A model generated the notes under the pieces. That model did not search any database and was not told the origin of the DNA. It was given only the letters and a program-made list of their open reading frames with translations. A program made the position numbers and the translations under genes. 64,000 nt of DNA from Hepsetus odoe (taxonomy: Eukaryota; Chordata; Actinopteri; Characiformes; Hepsetidae). The stretch is taken from assembly GCA_017165825.1 (NCBI GenBank), contig CM029369.1, positions 20,044,555-20,108,554 of the forward strand, given 5' to 3'. Positions within the stretch are counted from its first letter, which is position 1. Every line of letters begins with the position of its first letter. Shown piece by piece: positions 51,282-62,571 of this stretch.

Positions 51282-54200
51282 ACACCCCATCGCAACCCGG
51301 TTCACAACAGGCCTCATGTAAGGAACATGCGAAGACCAAACCTGAACAAATTTCACTGAGTATTTTACAGCCATTTTCTTAACACTGATTTATAACTGTG
51401 TTATAGAGAGCATTCTTCTTAAGTACATGATCATTGAGAACAAATGCATTTAATAAACAGATGATTTCATTATTTTTGCTTCCTATGAGAAAAAAAAAAA
51501 TATTAAAACACAATCTAAATACTTTGTAAATGAGACAAAGTAAAGACCGTTAGGCAGTTAACAGGCTCTTGTTTCCTTTTCCTCTCATTAAATCTTAGGT
51601 TTGCCTTGCATACAGAATTGAAAACAATTTTCAAAACATGAAGACTCAGTAGTGATAACTGGCATTTGGTCAAGAAAAAAAAAAGTGTCTTGAAATGCTA
51701 ATACCTATTATCAGAAAAGCAGGTTCCTGTAGGCTTAACTGCAGACAGTTCTCAAACAGTCGATCAATCCAAACAACCAACAATCAATACTTTAACACCA
51801 GGTCTATTCCTCATGTGCAAGAGAAAAACAATACGCCCTCAGCAGGCATAAAGCTGCACTGCAGGTATAAACCTTGAAAGAGTATTGAAGAAATTCTACT
51901 TATTTGCCAGCCCAAACAAAACCTTCTGGAACCAACCAGCTAGTCACAAGCTTAGCTTTTGGGAATGGAGATTATTAGTCAATGAGACTGACATATGATG
52001 GCTTCCACGTCAATGAAAGAACATAAAATTGCACTAGATTTGAATTGAACTAGAACACAAAAATGATTTGGCTTTAATTATATATATGTGCATGGAAATT
52101 AGACTGCAATAAATAAGTTTGTAATCATTTGCCTGTTCCAGTTAGTAAAATAATAATTTACTTTCATAAGAAGGCAAATGGGAATAAAGAAAGGGCACTT
52201 CAGCTTGTGTTACTTCCATGGTTGAAACTGAAACATACTACTGATCGTTCCGCAAGTGAATTTTGAACTGCTTATATCAGATGACTTTTTTTTTGTATTA
52301 CATTTATTGTTAACTGCATGATAAATGATGTGCTAATCATTTTCAAATTGGATACTGTGCAAAGGATAGAGTCCCACCCTAAGCAGCCAGTCTAAAAATG
52401 AACAAAAAGTCTGAATTATCCCCCTTATCTGTTAATCTGTTAGATCAGGGGTCCGCAACCCACCGCTCTGGAGCTTTGACAAAATCTACTGTGGAAATAC
52501 ATAGATATTTTTTACTTATATATTTTTGTTACACAGACATCTTCGAGGTCTTTGAGGAAATATATGTCACAAACTATGTCTATGGCCTAGAGTTGAATAT
52601 CATGTGGACACATTCATTTAAAATATACAAGTTGCAGGTCCCTGGCTTTGAATCTTACACAAAATGTTTAACACCCTCTTTTATTAGTGTTGCAGTAGTC
52701 AAACATATTTGAGCTTAACATCCAAAACAATTATTACTTTTATTGTGAAAAGTTGCTTTGGGCTTTATAGCCAGTATATGAAACATTTCAGTAAAGCACT
52801 AACTGAACAAATAAAGCTTTTGTTCTTCAACCCACCTCCAAATTTTGGCATTCCTGGGCCGAGTTTGTGGGGAGCCCGATCCACTTGATCTCTTTCTTCT
52901 CTTTTGAGATTATGTTCATTGCCATCAGCACATTGAGGGCATCGTACACACGCCGCCGAATGTTCTTCTGATCATACACGTGCTGGAGAGAAAAAGAATA
53001 TCATAATGGATTTACCAAAAAATTTGGCCCCCCACAGCTAAACACAGACTGAGTATGACATGTGAAGTATTCACAATACAACAAAAAAAGCAAGTGTGGT
53101 AGCAAAAATACATGTTATGAATTAAAATAATACTTTAAAAAGATTAAATGGTTCTCTTGCACATCACTACCAAAACTGGAGAAGATTTACGAAGGTAATT
53201 AAGGCCACAAAGTGCTACACAGTCCTACCAATTCATCTTTAAGTTCTGAAACAAACACACAGTCAGCAATGAATCAAGAATTATCTGCAGCAATTTTCGA
53301 GAAATTCATCTGAGAACAGACCTATGACTTGTGTTCAGTGAATTAATGCAGACAATCCAAACAGGTGACGTTCAAGTATTAATGCAAAGTAAAGGCTTAC
53401 CGCTTCATTTGGAGAGATGAGGTTGTCCCCAGAGCTGAATTCAGCTACAAGCTCATCTGCTACTTCATTGTACGTTGTGACACCCTTCCTCTGTACCTTT
53501 TCACAAACCTTCATAGAGAAATGCCTCAGACCTTTCCCGTTTTTATCCCCTTTCTTACTTCTCTTCCTGTAAACAGTGTTTAACAAAAAAAACATTCGTT
53601 ATTAAATTAGATTTATTTTAATTACCATTAACTGGTAGAACAATTCCCCTCAAATTCTTAATTTAGCTTGATTAAGTCGACAAAGAAAGAGTGATTTTAG
53701 TGCACTAAATGCTGTGGAAGAAAAAATACAGCTAACAATAAATGCAGAAACGAAACCTTTGGGTTTAATTTACCCTGAGGACCATGGTGAGGCATCTGGC
53801 GGCTGGCTCTGACTGATGAACTGAGAGCTGGGTGTGTGAGGACTGTTCATAAGGAGGACGTTGGAACCACTCGGCCTCTGTGGCGTACCAATAACCTGTA
53901 AAGCATTCAGGAGCAAACACTCAATTAAAAACGGTAGACATGAAAAATAGTATAATACAAATCTGTATTCTTTTCAATTCCACAAATTTCAGATAACTGC
54001 AGATGTGCTTAAATAGAACATGACAATGTTCCAAAGTATATATACGATAAACACTCGTTAAAATTTCAGTTTCACCCAGATAACCAGTATTATTTGTTAT
54101 GCTGATTTGGAACAATTGCTCTGTTAAGTACTTACCATCTGTGGTGCAATGTTGACATTGGAAGGACCCAGTGTTTTTGGCAACAGTTGTTTTCCCACTG

Positions 54201-54878
54201 CGACAGACTGTGGATGAACAGTCACTAAGGACAAAACTCCTAAAGGGTATTTAAAAAAAATAATAATAATAATACTTTAAAAATATGCAGAATAATAAAA
54301 TGACAAAAATGACAAATATGCTTGTTGAACTTATAGCAAAGGATCTGAAATCTGAAAACTAGAAAGCAATAATAATGTTAATAAACACTGTTGACATTGA
54401 TTTTTCTGTTACGAGTGCTTTATCCTAAAAATGTTTTGATGGCTTGATTTTTTTGTTCACTGAAGGTGCCGGTCTCCTCTGGAGGTTCATCCCAAGCGTC
54501 TGACGTTAGTGTCACTTTTTACATGCATGGGCAAAGCAATTCATTTTGAGTTTAAATCAAGGTGATAAGAAAAACTTTGCCAATTATTCCAAAATGAATC
54601 ACACAGTAATAAAACAATAACACCACAAGAAATAATCCTTAGACTTAAGCATTACCATTTTATAAAGATGTTTGTCTAACAATACCAGCAAATGCTCTGC
54701 TCACCTTTGCCAGGGCTCAGATTCTGGTCAATGAAAACCTTCAGCTCCCCATTGGCCTCGATCAGATCAGCCTAGGAAGAAGAAGGAACAGAAATTGGAC
54801 TGTGTCTCACTGCCCGAACCAACAGAGGCTCCTGCATGCAACCAGAAGCAGAAATACAGCACTTACATCTTTGGCCAT
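48585..54878 (-). CDS. tfdp1: Transcription factor DP-1 (E2F dimerisation partner)
   Basis: Nuclear partner of E2F factors that stimulates cell-cycle gene promoters. Exons (high to low): 54878-54867, 54771-54705, 54239-54136, 53895-53774, 53566-53401, 52982-52836, 51024-50956, 50864-50713, 50383-50217, 49910-49832, 48723-48585. Phases join to 407 codons plus stop (human TFDP1 410). Start MAKD. The winged-helix DNA-binding domain (about 102-185) has GLRHFSMKVCEKVQRKG and IRRRVYDALNVLMAMNIISK (the DEF box). Next come a coiled-coil dimerisation region (exon 7, RRLERIKQKQSQLQ) and the DP marked box (FEYLFNFDSMFEIHDDIEVL). The C-terminus is strongly acidic and ends EYDENDDDD. The first coding exon holds only four codons. 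TFDP1, TFDP2 and TFDP3 share this layout; length, acidic tail and the neighbour dcun1d2 (also beside TFDP1 at human 13q34) favour tfdp1. Confidence 0.96.
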
Positions 54879-56630
54879 GATCCTTGCGGAAGAGGAGCAA
54901 AAGGCTTGAAGAATCCGAGCCAAATGTTCACAAAGGAGTATGGCTGCAAAAGAAACAGAGGAGTGCTTTTGGCCCAAAAGTGTGTCAGTGCAGTAACCAA
55001 GGTTACTGGCAAACATTTGCCTGATCTGTTTCAAATGGATGCAGAAAGTCCTATTATAGAAATATTTCTCTTCGAGCAACACACAGGATGGTGCATCTGC
55101 ACCAGAAAGTAAGCAAAATGGGAAACAGGTTGGTCGCAGTTTGAGGAGCATGACTCCAGCAGCCCTTTTGCTCTGACAACATGTGCTGATCTCTAAAGGA
55201 GGGCGCTACATTACAGCAGGCCTAAACTGCTTTCACAATTTTGCCCAAAATGCAGCGCGATCTGCCTGCCTGTGTGCTGTCCAGATCACACGGGCTCAAA
55301 AACAGCCCCGACGTGGATGAAGGGTGCATATTTCCACGATGCAACACTTTGTGATTTGGGTGCTTTTCGCTGTGGCGATCAGATCCAAACCTGCCCCGAG
55401 CACCAGGCTCCTTCAAACGGGGCCACGGTCCGAGCACGACACCACTGAGGAGCACTAATCAGAGCAATCGATCAGACCAGGGATTGATCGGTACAGGGAA
55501 CTTAGTCTACCCCCAAAGTAGACCATTCCTTAAGACACAGGTCCCCCCCACCCCCCACCCCAAGTTTTAAAAGGCGTCGCTGAGCTGCAAAACGCTATAA
55601 ACACTATGCATCTGGGTATAATCAGTGTTCACGGAGGCCACAAAAGTCCAACTGACAGGGCCAAACAGGGACCAGACATGATGTGAAGCATGTTAGCAAA
55701 GTTAGCCAGCTAGCTGCTCTGGAAACACGTTGTTTTGAAAGGAAACCGTCAATTTGAGGCAAAACAGAAGGTGTTTGCCTCGAAACAAGACCCCTGGACA
55801 CACGAGGCGAGCTTTAAAAGCACGCTGCTGTAAGAGTGGGCATTTAAAAGGCCTGCAGGGAAACTTTTCCCGTGAAGTTAAGGAGGCGGCGGTCTCTGGT
55901 TCACCCTACCTCCTCCTCCGGTCCGGGGCTCCTGCTGGCACAGCGCAGTAGCTAAGCTAGCTCTGAGGAGAGAGGAAGAGGAGGTCTGAAAGCCCCTCTC
56001 CACAGGAAACCAAACATAATATTCATCTAAAAGTTGCATGTAGTGCTGAAATGGCAGTGCTAACAGCGGCCATGCGAGAGGACAGGGTGGGTTTCAGTCC
56101 CTGGAGCCTCTTTCTTCCACGGGCAAAGCTAACTTGCATCAACAAAATGGATGCGAGCAAAAGCAAGACAGCAGCTGCTCACTGACACTGCCACACTTTA
56201 TTTACACTCACACAGACGCTCACACACACAGTTGGCTCCTATCTGACGGCCAAACAGGCGCTCGTCTGACTGTTATTTGCATTTTAACCAAAGTGAAGGA
56301 AATTAGCCCAGGGTGGCCACCGAGGGAAACCTGATTTCTGTTGGCCCTCCGAGCGACAGCCTGCTGTGGGGATAAACTCGACGGATGTGGACTGTGTGCA
56401 GATTAACGCTTTCTTGAAAGGAAACACCGGCTCGGTGAGAGCAGAGAGGGTTTAGAGAAGCAGAGGAGAGGAGAAACAGGCCGGTGCTCTGGCGAGGTCA
56501 GCCATGTTTGCAGGCTAAGCCTGTCGCCGGCTCGCTCTTGACGGGCCCTGATGAAGGAGTGACAGTTGAACGCGGATTATCTTTCACATCCTCTCCAGAG
56601 AGACGAGACTAACGTTCACAGGGACCTTAC

Positions 56631-57200
56631 CGGGCGGCCGGGAGCCTCGGTTAGCTCCAGGTGCGTGCGAGCCGGCAAGAGGGCATGTGGGAAATGAGCC
56701 GGACGGCCATCAGGGAGAGATGAGACCAAGAGCACAGACTTTCAGTTTCACAAAGCTGGAGCTCCGACAGAGCCTGTCCGCAGTGGGGCGATAAGGACAG
56801 CCAGCTGCCCCGCCTTTGTGAATGAGGGACTCGGGCCGGAGAGCGGCTTGTTATTCCTCCGACAGCTCGCGGCCGACCCGCCCGAGAACTCAGCGACTCC
56901 TACAAACTAACTTCACTATCGCCCCGTGCACGGTAAGCCGCGGATCCACATGTCTAACAGAAATAGCGGGGTTAAAGGAGCTTACGGATGGCTGCATTCA
57001 CGGTATAAGTGTGCTCGGTACGCCGTCCTGCCTGCTCCCTCTCCGGCTCCTCCAAAACTGAGCTTGGCGGTGTCCGCGCAGCTCCACTCCCATTGGACAA
57101 GCACACACATGACGCGCCTGAATCGTTTACACATAGACCACGCCTCTACCACATCTGATTGGTTACTCTCCGTTTGTGGGCGATCTCTCATTGGTCCATG
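56631..57200 (-). promoter_or_regulatory. tfdp1: tfdp1 promoter with three CCAAT boxes, and 5' noncoding exon
   Basis: A CpG-rich patch. A minus-strand donor CCCG|GTAAGG closes a probable noncoding exon at 56631; the coding first exon has its acceptor at 54944-54946 and starts at 54943. CCAAT (ATTGG on plus) occurs at 57092-57096, 57158-57162 and 57190-57194, all in gene orientation and upstream of the inferred start, as for cell-cycle promoters bound by NF-Y. There is no TATA. The GC-rich ORFs in this patch are not credible proteins. Confidence 0.55.
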
Positions 57201-58165
57201 TTATTTGGTCCTTCCCCGCCGCTTCTTAAGGAGCCTCCGACCCACAGACTGACACCGAGACATTTGAGACCCTGGTCTGGGTTGATGGGAGAAAACCTAA
57301 CCAGGGGCTCACCAACCCTGTTAAACGTGTTTAGTATCATGGGATTAATGTCTGGTAGATAAACTGAGCCAAAACTGTGTAGCCCCTACACTTTTGATGA
57401 CTAGAAAATGGTCAAAATGAAGGCCTTCCTTGTATTGTTTGGCATGTAAACATATACAGTTTATAAGCTTGGTTAAGAGCACGGATACGTTTTTTTTTCA
57501 ACAACGATCAGACTTTTTTTACTCGGTTATTTATCAAGGGCACTGGGAGCACAAAAATGCGAAACCATCTGTGAAACTGAGATAAAAATTCTGAGCCCAA
57601 GGAACTGCATCATGACTGAGCCAGATCAGCTTGTGATGGTGCTTTCATTTCTGTTCATTCTAACTTCTTGTTCAGTTTTGATGCAAATTTAGTGAGGACG
57701 TATTCATTTTTTACTAAGTGGTACAATCTTACAAAAAGGTTTCCAAATATTACAAATATTAGATTAATTAACACACACAATGCATATATATAATAAAATG
57801 CTTTCATAATTACATTACTCTGCATGCAACGAACCAGAACACTTAAAAAGGCTCACTATAAAAAAGGCCAGAGTGACACAAAGAAAAATTCAAATTGTGT
57901 GATAAATACACATGATGTACATTTTGGGGTGGGGCATGGAGAGCTGACTGTGCAACTTATGATAGAAGGTTTCCGCCAAGACCTAATCAGTAAAAAACCG
58001 TACTTACAGACACTTACAGACACTATTGGCCAAGCGGTTCTTTAGCAATCCTCCCTATAAATTTGAGTTTGCAACATTGAAATTGTTCCATCACATGGTG
58101 TATTATGCTGCCTTTGTTGACCCTTCTTTTGTAATTATATTTAATACTAAACAGGCTATAAGGGC
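57201..58165. other. tfdp1-dcun1d2 spacer, left part
   Basis: AT-rich, with no recognisable gene. ORFs at about 57.8-58.2 kb have no protein-like features. Its right end is repeat-derived. Confidence 0.5.
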
Positions 58166-58259
58166 TGAAGGATTTCTCCATATGTCCTCAGAAGCCCCTC
58201 ATGATGTTTAAATGATAGAATGTATTCTTTTCCTCAGTAGGTGGTCTCTATTACTCCCT

Positions 58260-58960
58260 TGGTCTAACTACAACTTGGACATCTGCATCAATAATCTTAG
58301 TAACTGGGGAAATAGTTGCATAGTTGCATAGTGTGTACAACCATACCATAATGTTAACATTTCCTGCCTAATCCTTTGTTGGTCAAAAGGATGCTCCCAA
58401 ATCAGGTTCAAATTGTCAAAGAATTGTCTCCACAAGACATCAGGAAGTATGCCCTGCCACAAGGAAGAAAATCCAGGTCATTTCAGTCCCATCTCTTATC
58501 CAGATAAGGGACATATGCACCTGACCATCCACATGATGTACAAGAAAATGCCATTCATCAGAGCAGGCCAACTTTTTTCCAGTGCTCTACAGTCTATTTC
58601 TGATGCTCAGGTGTCCATTGTTGGTGGACAGTGATCAGCATAGACACTCTTGACTGGTCTGTAGCTACACAGCCCAATACACAGCAAACTGTGATGTGCT
58701 TTGTTTTGACACTTTTCTGTCAAAGCTAACACTGATTTTTTTTCAGCAGTTTGTGCTTTAGGATCTCATCTGAGGGAGTGGACACTCTACACACATCAGT
58801 GAACCTTTGGCAAACATGACCCTGTTGATTATTCACAAGTTGACCTTCTTGGGTCACTTTTGCCCTTTTCAGAGTTGCTCAGATCCTTACACTTCATCAG
58901 TTTTCCAGCTTACCACAAACCATCTTCAATACCTGACTGATCACTGCTGCTTAATGTAAT
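58260..58960 (+). mobile_element. Non-coding DNA-transposon-like repeat, copy 2
   Basis: Internal blocks such as GCCATTCATCAGAGCAGG, AGGTGTCCATTGTTGGTGGA, GTGATCAGCATAGACACTCT and CAGAGTTGCTCAGATCCTTA belong to the same fish repeat as copy 1 at 46.5 kb. The terminal ends are lost or too diverged to place, so the borders are approximate. Confidence 0.45.
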
Positions 58961-59034
58961 TGCCCCGCTCCAAAGTAATGAGATGTTTTCATTCTGCTTT
59001 CAGTGATTTTAATGTAATCACTAATCAGTGTATG

Positions 59035-59096
59035 CCAAAGGGCATACACTGAAGGATTTCTCCATATGTCCTCAGAAGCCCCAAAGGGCATACACT
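59035..59096. repeat. Templated short insertion between 17-bp direct repeats
   Basis: CCAAAGGGCATACACTG occurs at 59035-59051 and again at 59080-59096. Between the copies, with slight overlap, lies AAGGATTTCTCCATATGTCC and the following ten bases, identical to 58169-58198 about 0.9 kb to the left. Confidence 0.85.
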
Positions 59097-59100
59097 GTAT

Positions 59101-59372
59101 GCAGCGGTGCAGCGGTGGCCTAGTGGTTAGGGCGTTAGCCACATGATCGGAAGATCGGTGGTTTGAACCCCTTCCCAAAAGGTTGCCCTGAGGTACCCTT
59201 GAGCAAGGTGCTGTCCCCATCATTGCTCCCTGGGCGCTTTCAATAGCTGCCCACTGCTGCATGGTGTTTGAGTGTGCATGGGTCAGCAGAGGTCCAATTT
59301 CGTTGTGATTCATTGTCTGCTGTGCATTGACCTCACAATGACAAGGGTTGTCACTTTCACTTTTCAAAGCGT
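59101..59372 (+). mobile_element. tRNA-derived SINE
   Basis: The head GCAGCGGTGGCCTAGTGG has an A-box-like core and GGTTTGAACCCC is B-box-like. The block TTGCCCTGAGGTACCCTTGA also occurs in the copy at 12.4 kb. The 3' part (TGCTCCCTGGGCGCTTTCAA onwards) differs from the 38.7-kb copy, so it is a related subfamily. Confidence 0.8.
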
Positions 59373-59383
59373 GCACAAAAATT

Positions 59384-59602
59384 GGGCAGTGGTGGTTTAG
59401 TGGTTAGGGACCCATGCCCCATGATCATTGTCCCTATCCACTGAAGGTCATGAGATTGAATCCCAAACCAGTAGATTAGTCCTGAGGAATGTACCACCCC
59501 AACACTGCTCCCTGGGTGCAGGATATGCCTGGCACTTTGTGGTTCACTGAGTGCTGAGGTGTCTTCTCAATGAAAAAGTTATCACTCTCACTTCACTTTT
59601 AA
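59384..59602 (+). mobile_element. Second, older SINE directly downstream
   Basis: The head GGGCAGTGGTGGTTTAGTGG, a B-box-like ATGAGATTGAATCCC and a body with CACTGCTCCCTGGGTGCAGG repeat the plan of the adjacent SINE with more divergence. The two lie almost head-to-tail. Confidence 0.65.
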
Positions 59603-59864
59603 CAGGCTTCGTGAAGCCAATTTATCGACGTCAATTTAGGGCAATATTAGCCCCACAGGATCAAAAATCAAACTCCCTCTCTTGTTTTCAACCCAAATAA
59701 GCACCCGTGATTTATAAAATGTATAAAACCTCCAACAACTGATCGTGATTGTGATTTGCTTTACAGTAGTTAAAGGCTGTACCCTTCGCAGATAAATTAG
59801 AACACCCCTGGATTCCTAATCGCACGGATCACCTCCAAACCTGTGGCGTCGGCCTGCGTTTCTG

Positions 59865-59905
59865 AACTACATTTCCCGTCATGCCGGGGAGCCAGTGCGC
59901 ATGCG
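59865..59905 (+). promoter_or_regulatory. dcun1d2: dcun1d2 promoter: ZNF143/THAP11-type and NRF1-type sites
   Basis: AACTACATTTCCCGTCATGC (59865-59884) fits the ZNF143/THAP11 SBS consensus. TGCGCATGCG (59896-59905) is a near-perfect NRF1 site. Both lie about 90-130 bp upstream of the ATG in a CpG-rich, TATA-less patch, a typical housekeeping promoter. The motif calls are by eye. Confidence 0.65.
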
Positions 59906-59995
59906 TCGTGCTCCTCTAGCGCATTCCCTCGACGCTCACGCGCAGCCGTATATGGGACTACTGGGTATCAATTTGGTCAAACAGCGGGTGATAAA

Positions 59996-62571
59996 ATGGT
60001 AGGTGGATAATCTGGAGGATTATCAAACGCTAATGTTTGTCGTTGCCACGAGCAGGACGCACGGGGGTCTGGGACGGGGTGGTGGTCCTCTCCAGGGTGT
60101 CTTTTGGGCAGCCTCGGTTCTGAGTGTAAAAATGTTGTTGTAGGCTGGGAGCAGGAAGGTCAGTTGTTGATATTGGAGTCCGCCGTGGCCCCGCACGTAC
60201 CTTTCCCTTTTTGGAGTGTGGGGTCGGACCAGCTGACCGCCCTCGACTCAGATGCAAGCCCGGCCACGGCGGACAGGCTGCAGGGTTTGACTTTAACCCC
60301 AACACATGGGCAGCCTGCACCCCTCGCTGCGGATGACTTTAATAAATGTGGGATGTTAGTCGTGCGTAATTGGAGAGTTGCGCAGTGGAGGAATGACCTA
60401 ACAGACTTCCCCAAGCTTGTCTATAGCCTCTGACACTGGTGCTGAACATGTGCGCCTTTTGCCTTGTCTTTACACCCCCTCAAGCAGTGTGATCAGGCTT
60501 TTGCCTCCTCCCTCTCTAGCCATGTCTGTAGAATAGTTTCAGCCAAAAGCTTACTCTGGATGATGACAATTTCACAACATAGTTTGTTGTTTTGCCCTGG
60601 ACGCCTGTCACTGGTCTGTCATCTTAGATTCTCATATTACAAGTCAAGTGCTAGTTTTGCAAGTGGCCTCACTCACTTCAGCCTGTGTGTTTGTGTGTGT
60701 GGGGTCTTCTGCTGGGACGGATCTTTGACAGCTTGCTTCTAAAAAACCTCACCCAGGCAAAGTGTCTGATTAACCGACCTTTATTCTCAGTGTCTAGTTA
60801 CTGTCCGTCCCATGTCTCTTAATGTGTGTATTTTTGCCTCTCGGTATTTTCGCTTGTCTGTGTTTTTACACCCTGTTGAGTGTGTTCCTCCGGCTGTCGG
60901 AGTGCATAACCGAAGGCCTCTACTCCTCTGTGTCCGGGCAGCATAAGCTGAAATCTTCACAGAAGGACAAGGTACGACAGTTCATGTCCTTCACACAAGC
61001 GGGAGAGAAGACAGCTGTGTACTGCCTCACTCAGAATGACTGGAAACTAGAGGTGGCCACTGACAACTACTTCCAGAACCCAGATCTGTACTTTAAGGAA
61101 TCCATGAAAACCTCAATAGACAGGAAAAAACTGGAGCAGCTCTACAACCGATACAAAGGCAAGTTTTCAAACCTTGTCTGCTCATGCCTCACCACTTGAT
61201 GATTGTTTGTTTGTTTACTTATTGAACTTCCTACCGTGGTTGGTGTGCCACACTGGCCAGGCATGTTCTTACTTAATGTGATTGAATGATTTGTGTTTAC
61301 ATAAATACACGCATATGATTTTCTCACTTAGACCCTCAGGATGAGAATAAGATTGGGATCGATGGAATACAACAGTTTTGTGATGATCTCAATCTGGACC
61401 CGGCCAGCATAAGTGTTCTGGTAGTGGCGTGGAAGTTCAGAGCAGCAACCCAATGCGAGTTCAGTAGGAAGGAGTTCCTCGATGGCATGACGGAGCTGGG
61501 GTGTGTACCCACGATCACCAAAGGCAGCACAGTTCTTCTGTGTTTAAGTATTGTGTTTTAATTTTGTGGAAGATGCCTGTGGTTATGTTTCTTTTCCTCT
61601 CTTCTTGCCTTGCAGGTGTGACAGTCCAGAGAAACTCAGGGCTCTGCTACCTCGACTAGAACAGGAATTAAAAGACAGTGGAAAGTTTAAGGATTTTTAC
61701 CAATTTACTTTCAACTTTGCAAAGAATCCTGGACAGAAGGGTTTAGGTAATGGCAGAGCTGAGATGCTAAACAAAACACCTCATCATTATCTGATATCCT
61801 GAATTTATTTTCCTCTTTGTTTTGGATTTTAGATTTAGAGATGGCCGTAGCTTACTGGAACCTAGTTCTGACAGGTCGCTTCAAGTTTCTTGACCTCTGG
61901 AATAGATTTTTATTGGTAAGTTTTCCAAGTTTCAGACCATGAGAATAAAACAATATGAACATCAACGCATGTCATTTTAAACCTCGATCAACATTTAATT
62001 TGGTCAATTAAAGTTAAATGAAATGAATGAAAAGAAAGAGGTTGCTGTTATTGAAATGCTATTGCTATTGAAATTTTATGAATGAGCATTTTCAAAAAAT
62101 GTTTGCAGAAGGAGAATTCATTGGTGGAAAGTTACAGTTTTTATTTATTTGTTTGTTTGTTTGTTTGTTTGTTTGTTGCTTCACCCTAAATAGGAACACC
62201 ATAAGCGATCCATTCCCAGAGATACATGGAACTTGCTTTTGGATTTTGGCAACATGATTGCTGATGATATGTCAAATTATGACGAGGAAGGTGAGCATGG
62301 TATTATGTGTATTCCTGTTATAATTAACATGGCCACTGTAGCCCTGTGCTTATGTTGTCCATATTGAGGAAATTAGAATGGAGCACTTTCTGGGTTGGTA
62401 GAGCAAAAATTTGGAATACATTTCACACAAGTTGAAAATAATCCTCTTCAAAATGTGGAATTGTAATCATGTGACTGCTGTTTTATTTTAGGAGCATGGC
62501 CAGTCCTCATAGATGACTTTGTGGAATTTGCTCGGCCAATTGTGACTGGATCAAAGCGCAAAACCGTATAG
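59996..62571 (+). CDS. dcun1d2: DCN1-like protein 2 (cullin neddylation co-factor)
   Basis: Scaffold-type E3 for NEDD8: it binds cullins and the N-acetylated UBC12/UBE2M and speeds cullin neddylation, in cytosol and nucleus. Exons 59996-59998 (ATG only), 60942-61158, 61332-61500, 61616-61746, 61833-61915, 62194-62290, 62492-62571; phases join to 259 codons plus stop, exactly the human DCUN1D2 length. The protein starts MHKLKSSQKDKVRQFM. The UBA-like domain covers about 8-45; the PONY/DCUN1 domain covers about 60-248, with YNRYKDPQDENKIGIDGI, AWKFRAATQCEFSRKEF, AVAYWNLVLTGRF, DTWNLLLDF and the ending WPVLIDDFVEFARP. The intron after exon 2 starts with GC rather than GT. Paralogue DCUN1D1 is very similar; the neighbour tfdp1 (13q34 in human) supports DCUN1D2. 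Confidence 0.95.

Noticed and set aside
51215..51374. Minus-strand ORF with an Ile/Phe/Tyr-rich stretch resembling a membrane helix
   Set aside because: It is the translation of an AAAT microsatellite in a tfdp1 intron.
54795..55151. ORFs of 105 and 114 residues on opposite strands
   Set aside because: They overlap the tfdp1 start exon and its upstream intron; neither has features of a protein.
56822..57362. GC-rich ORFs (66-108 residues) and a plus-strand donor-like CACG|GTAAGC near 56932
   Set aside because: They lie in the tfdp1 CpG promoter and have no domain or partner exon. A divergent noncoding transcript is possible but unsupported.
60030..60433. ORFs on both strands in dcun1d2 intron 1 (84-109 residues)
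   Set aside because: CpG-rich intronic sequence without conserved motifs; the spliced frame runs from 59998 to 60942.
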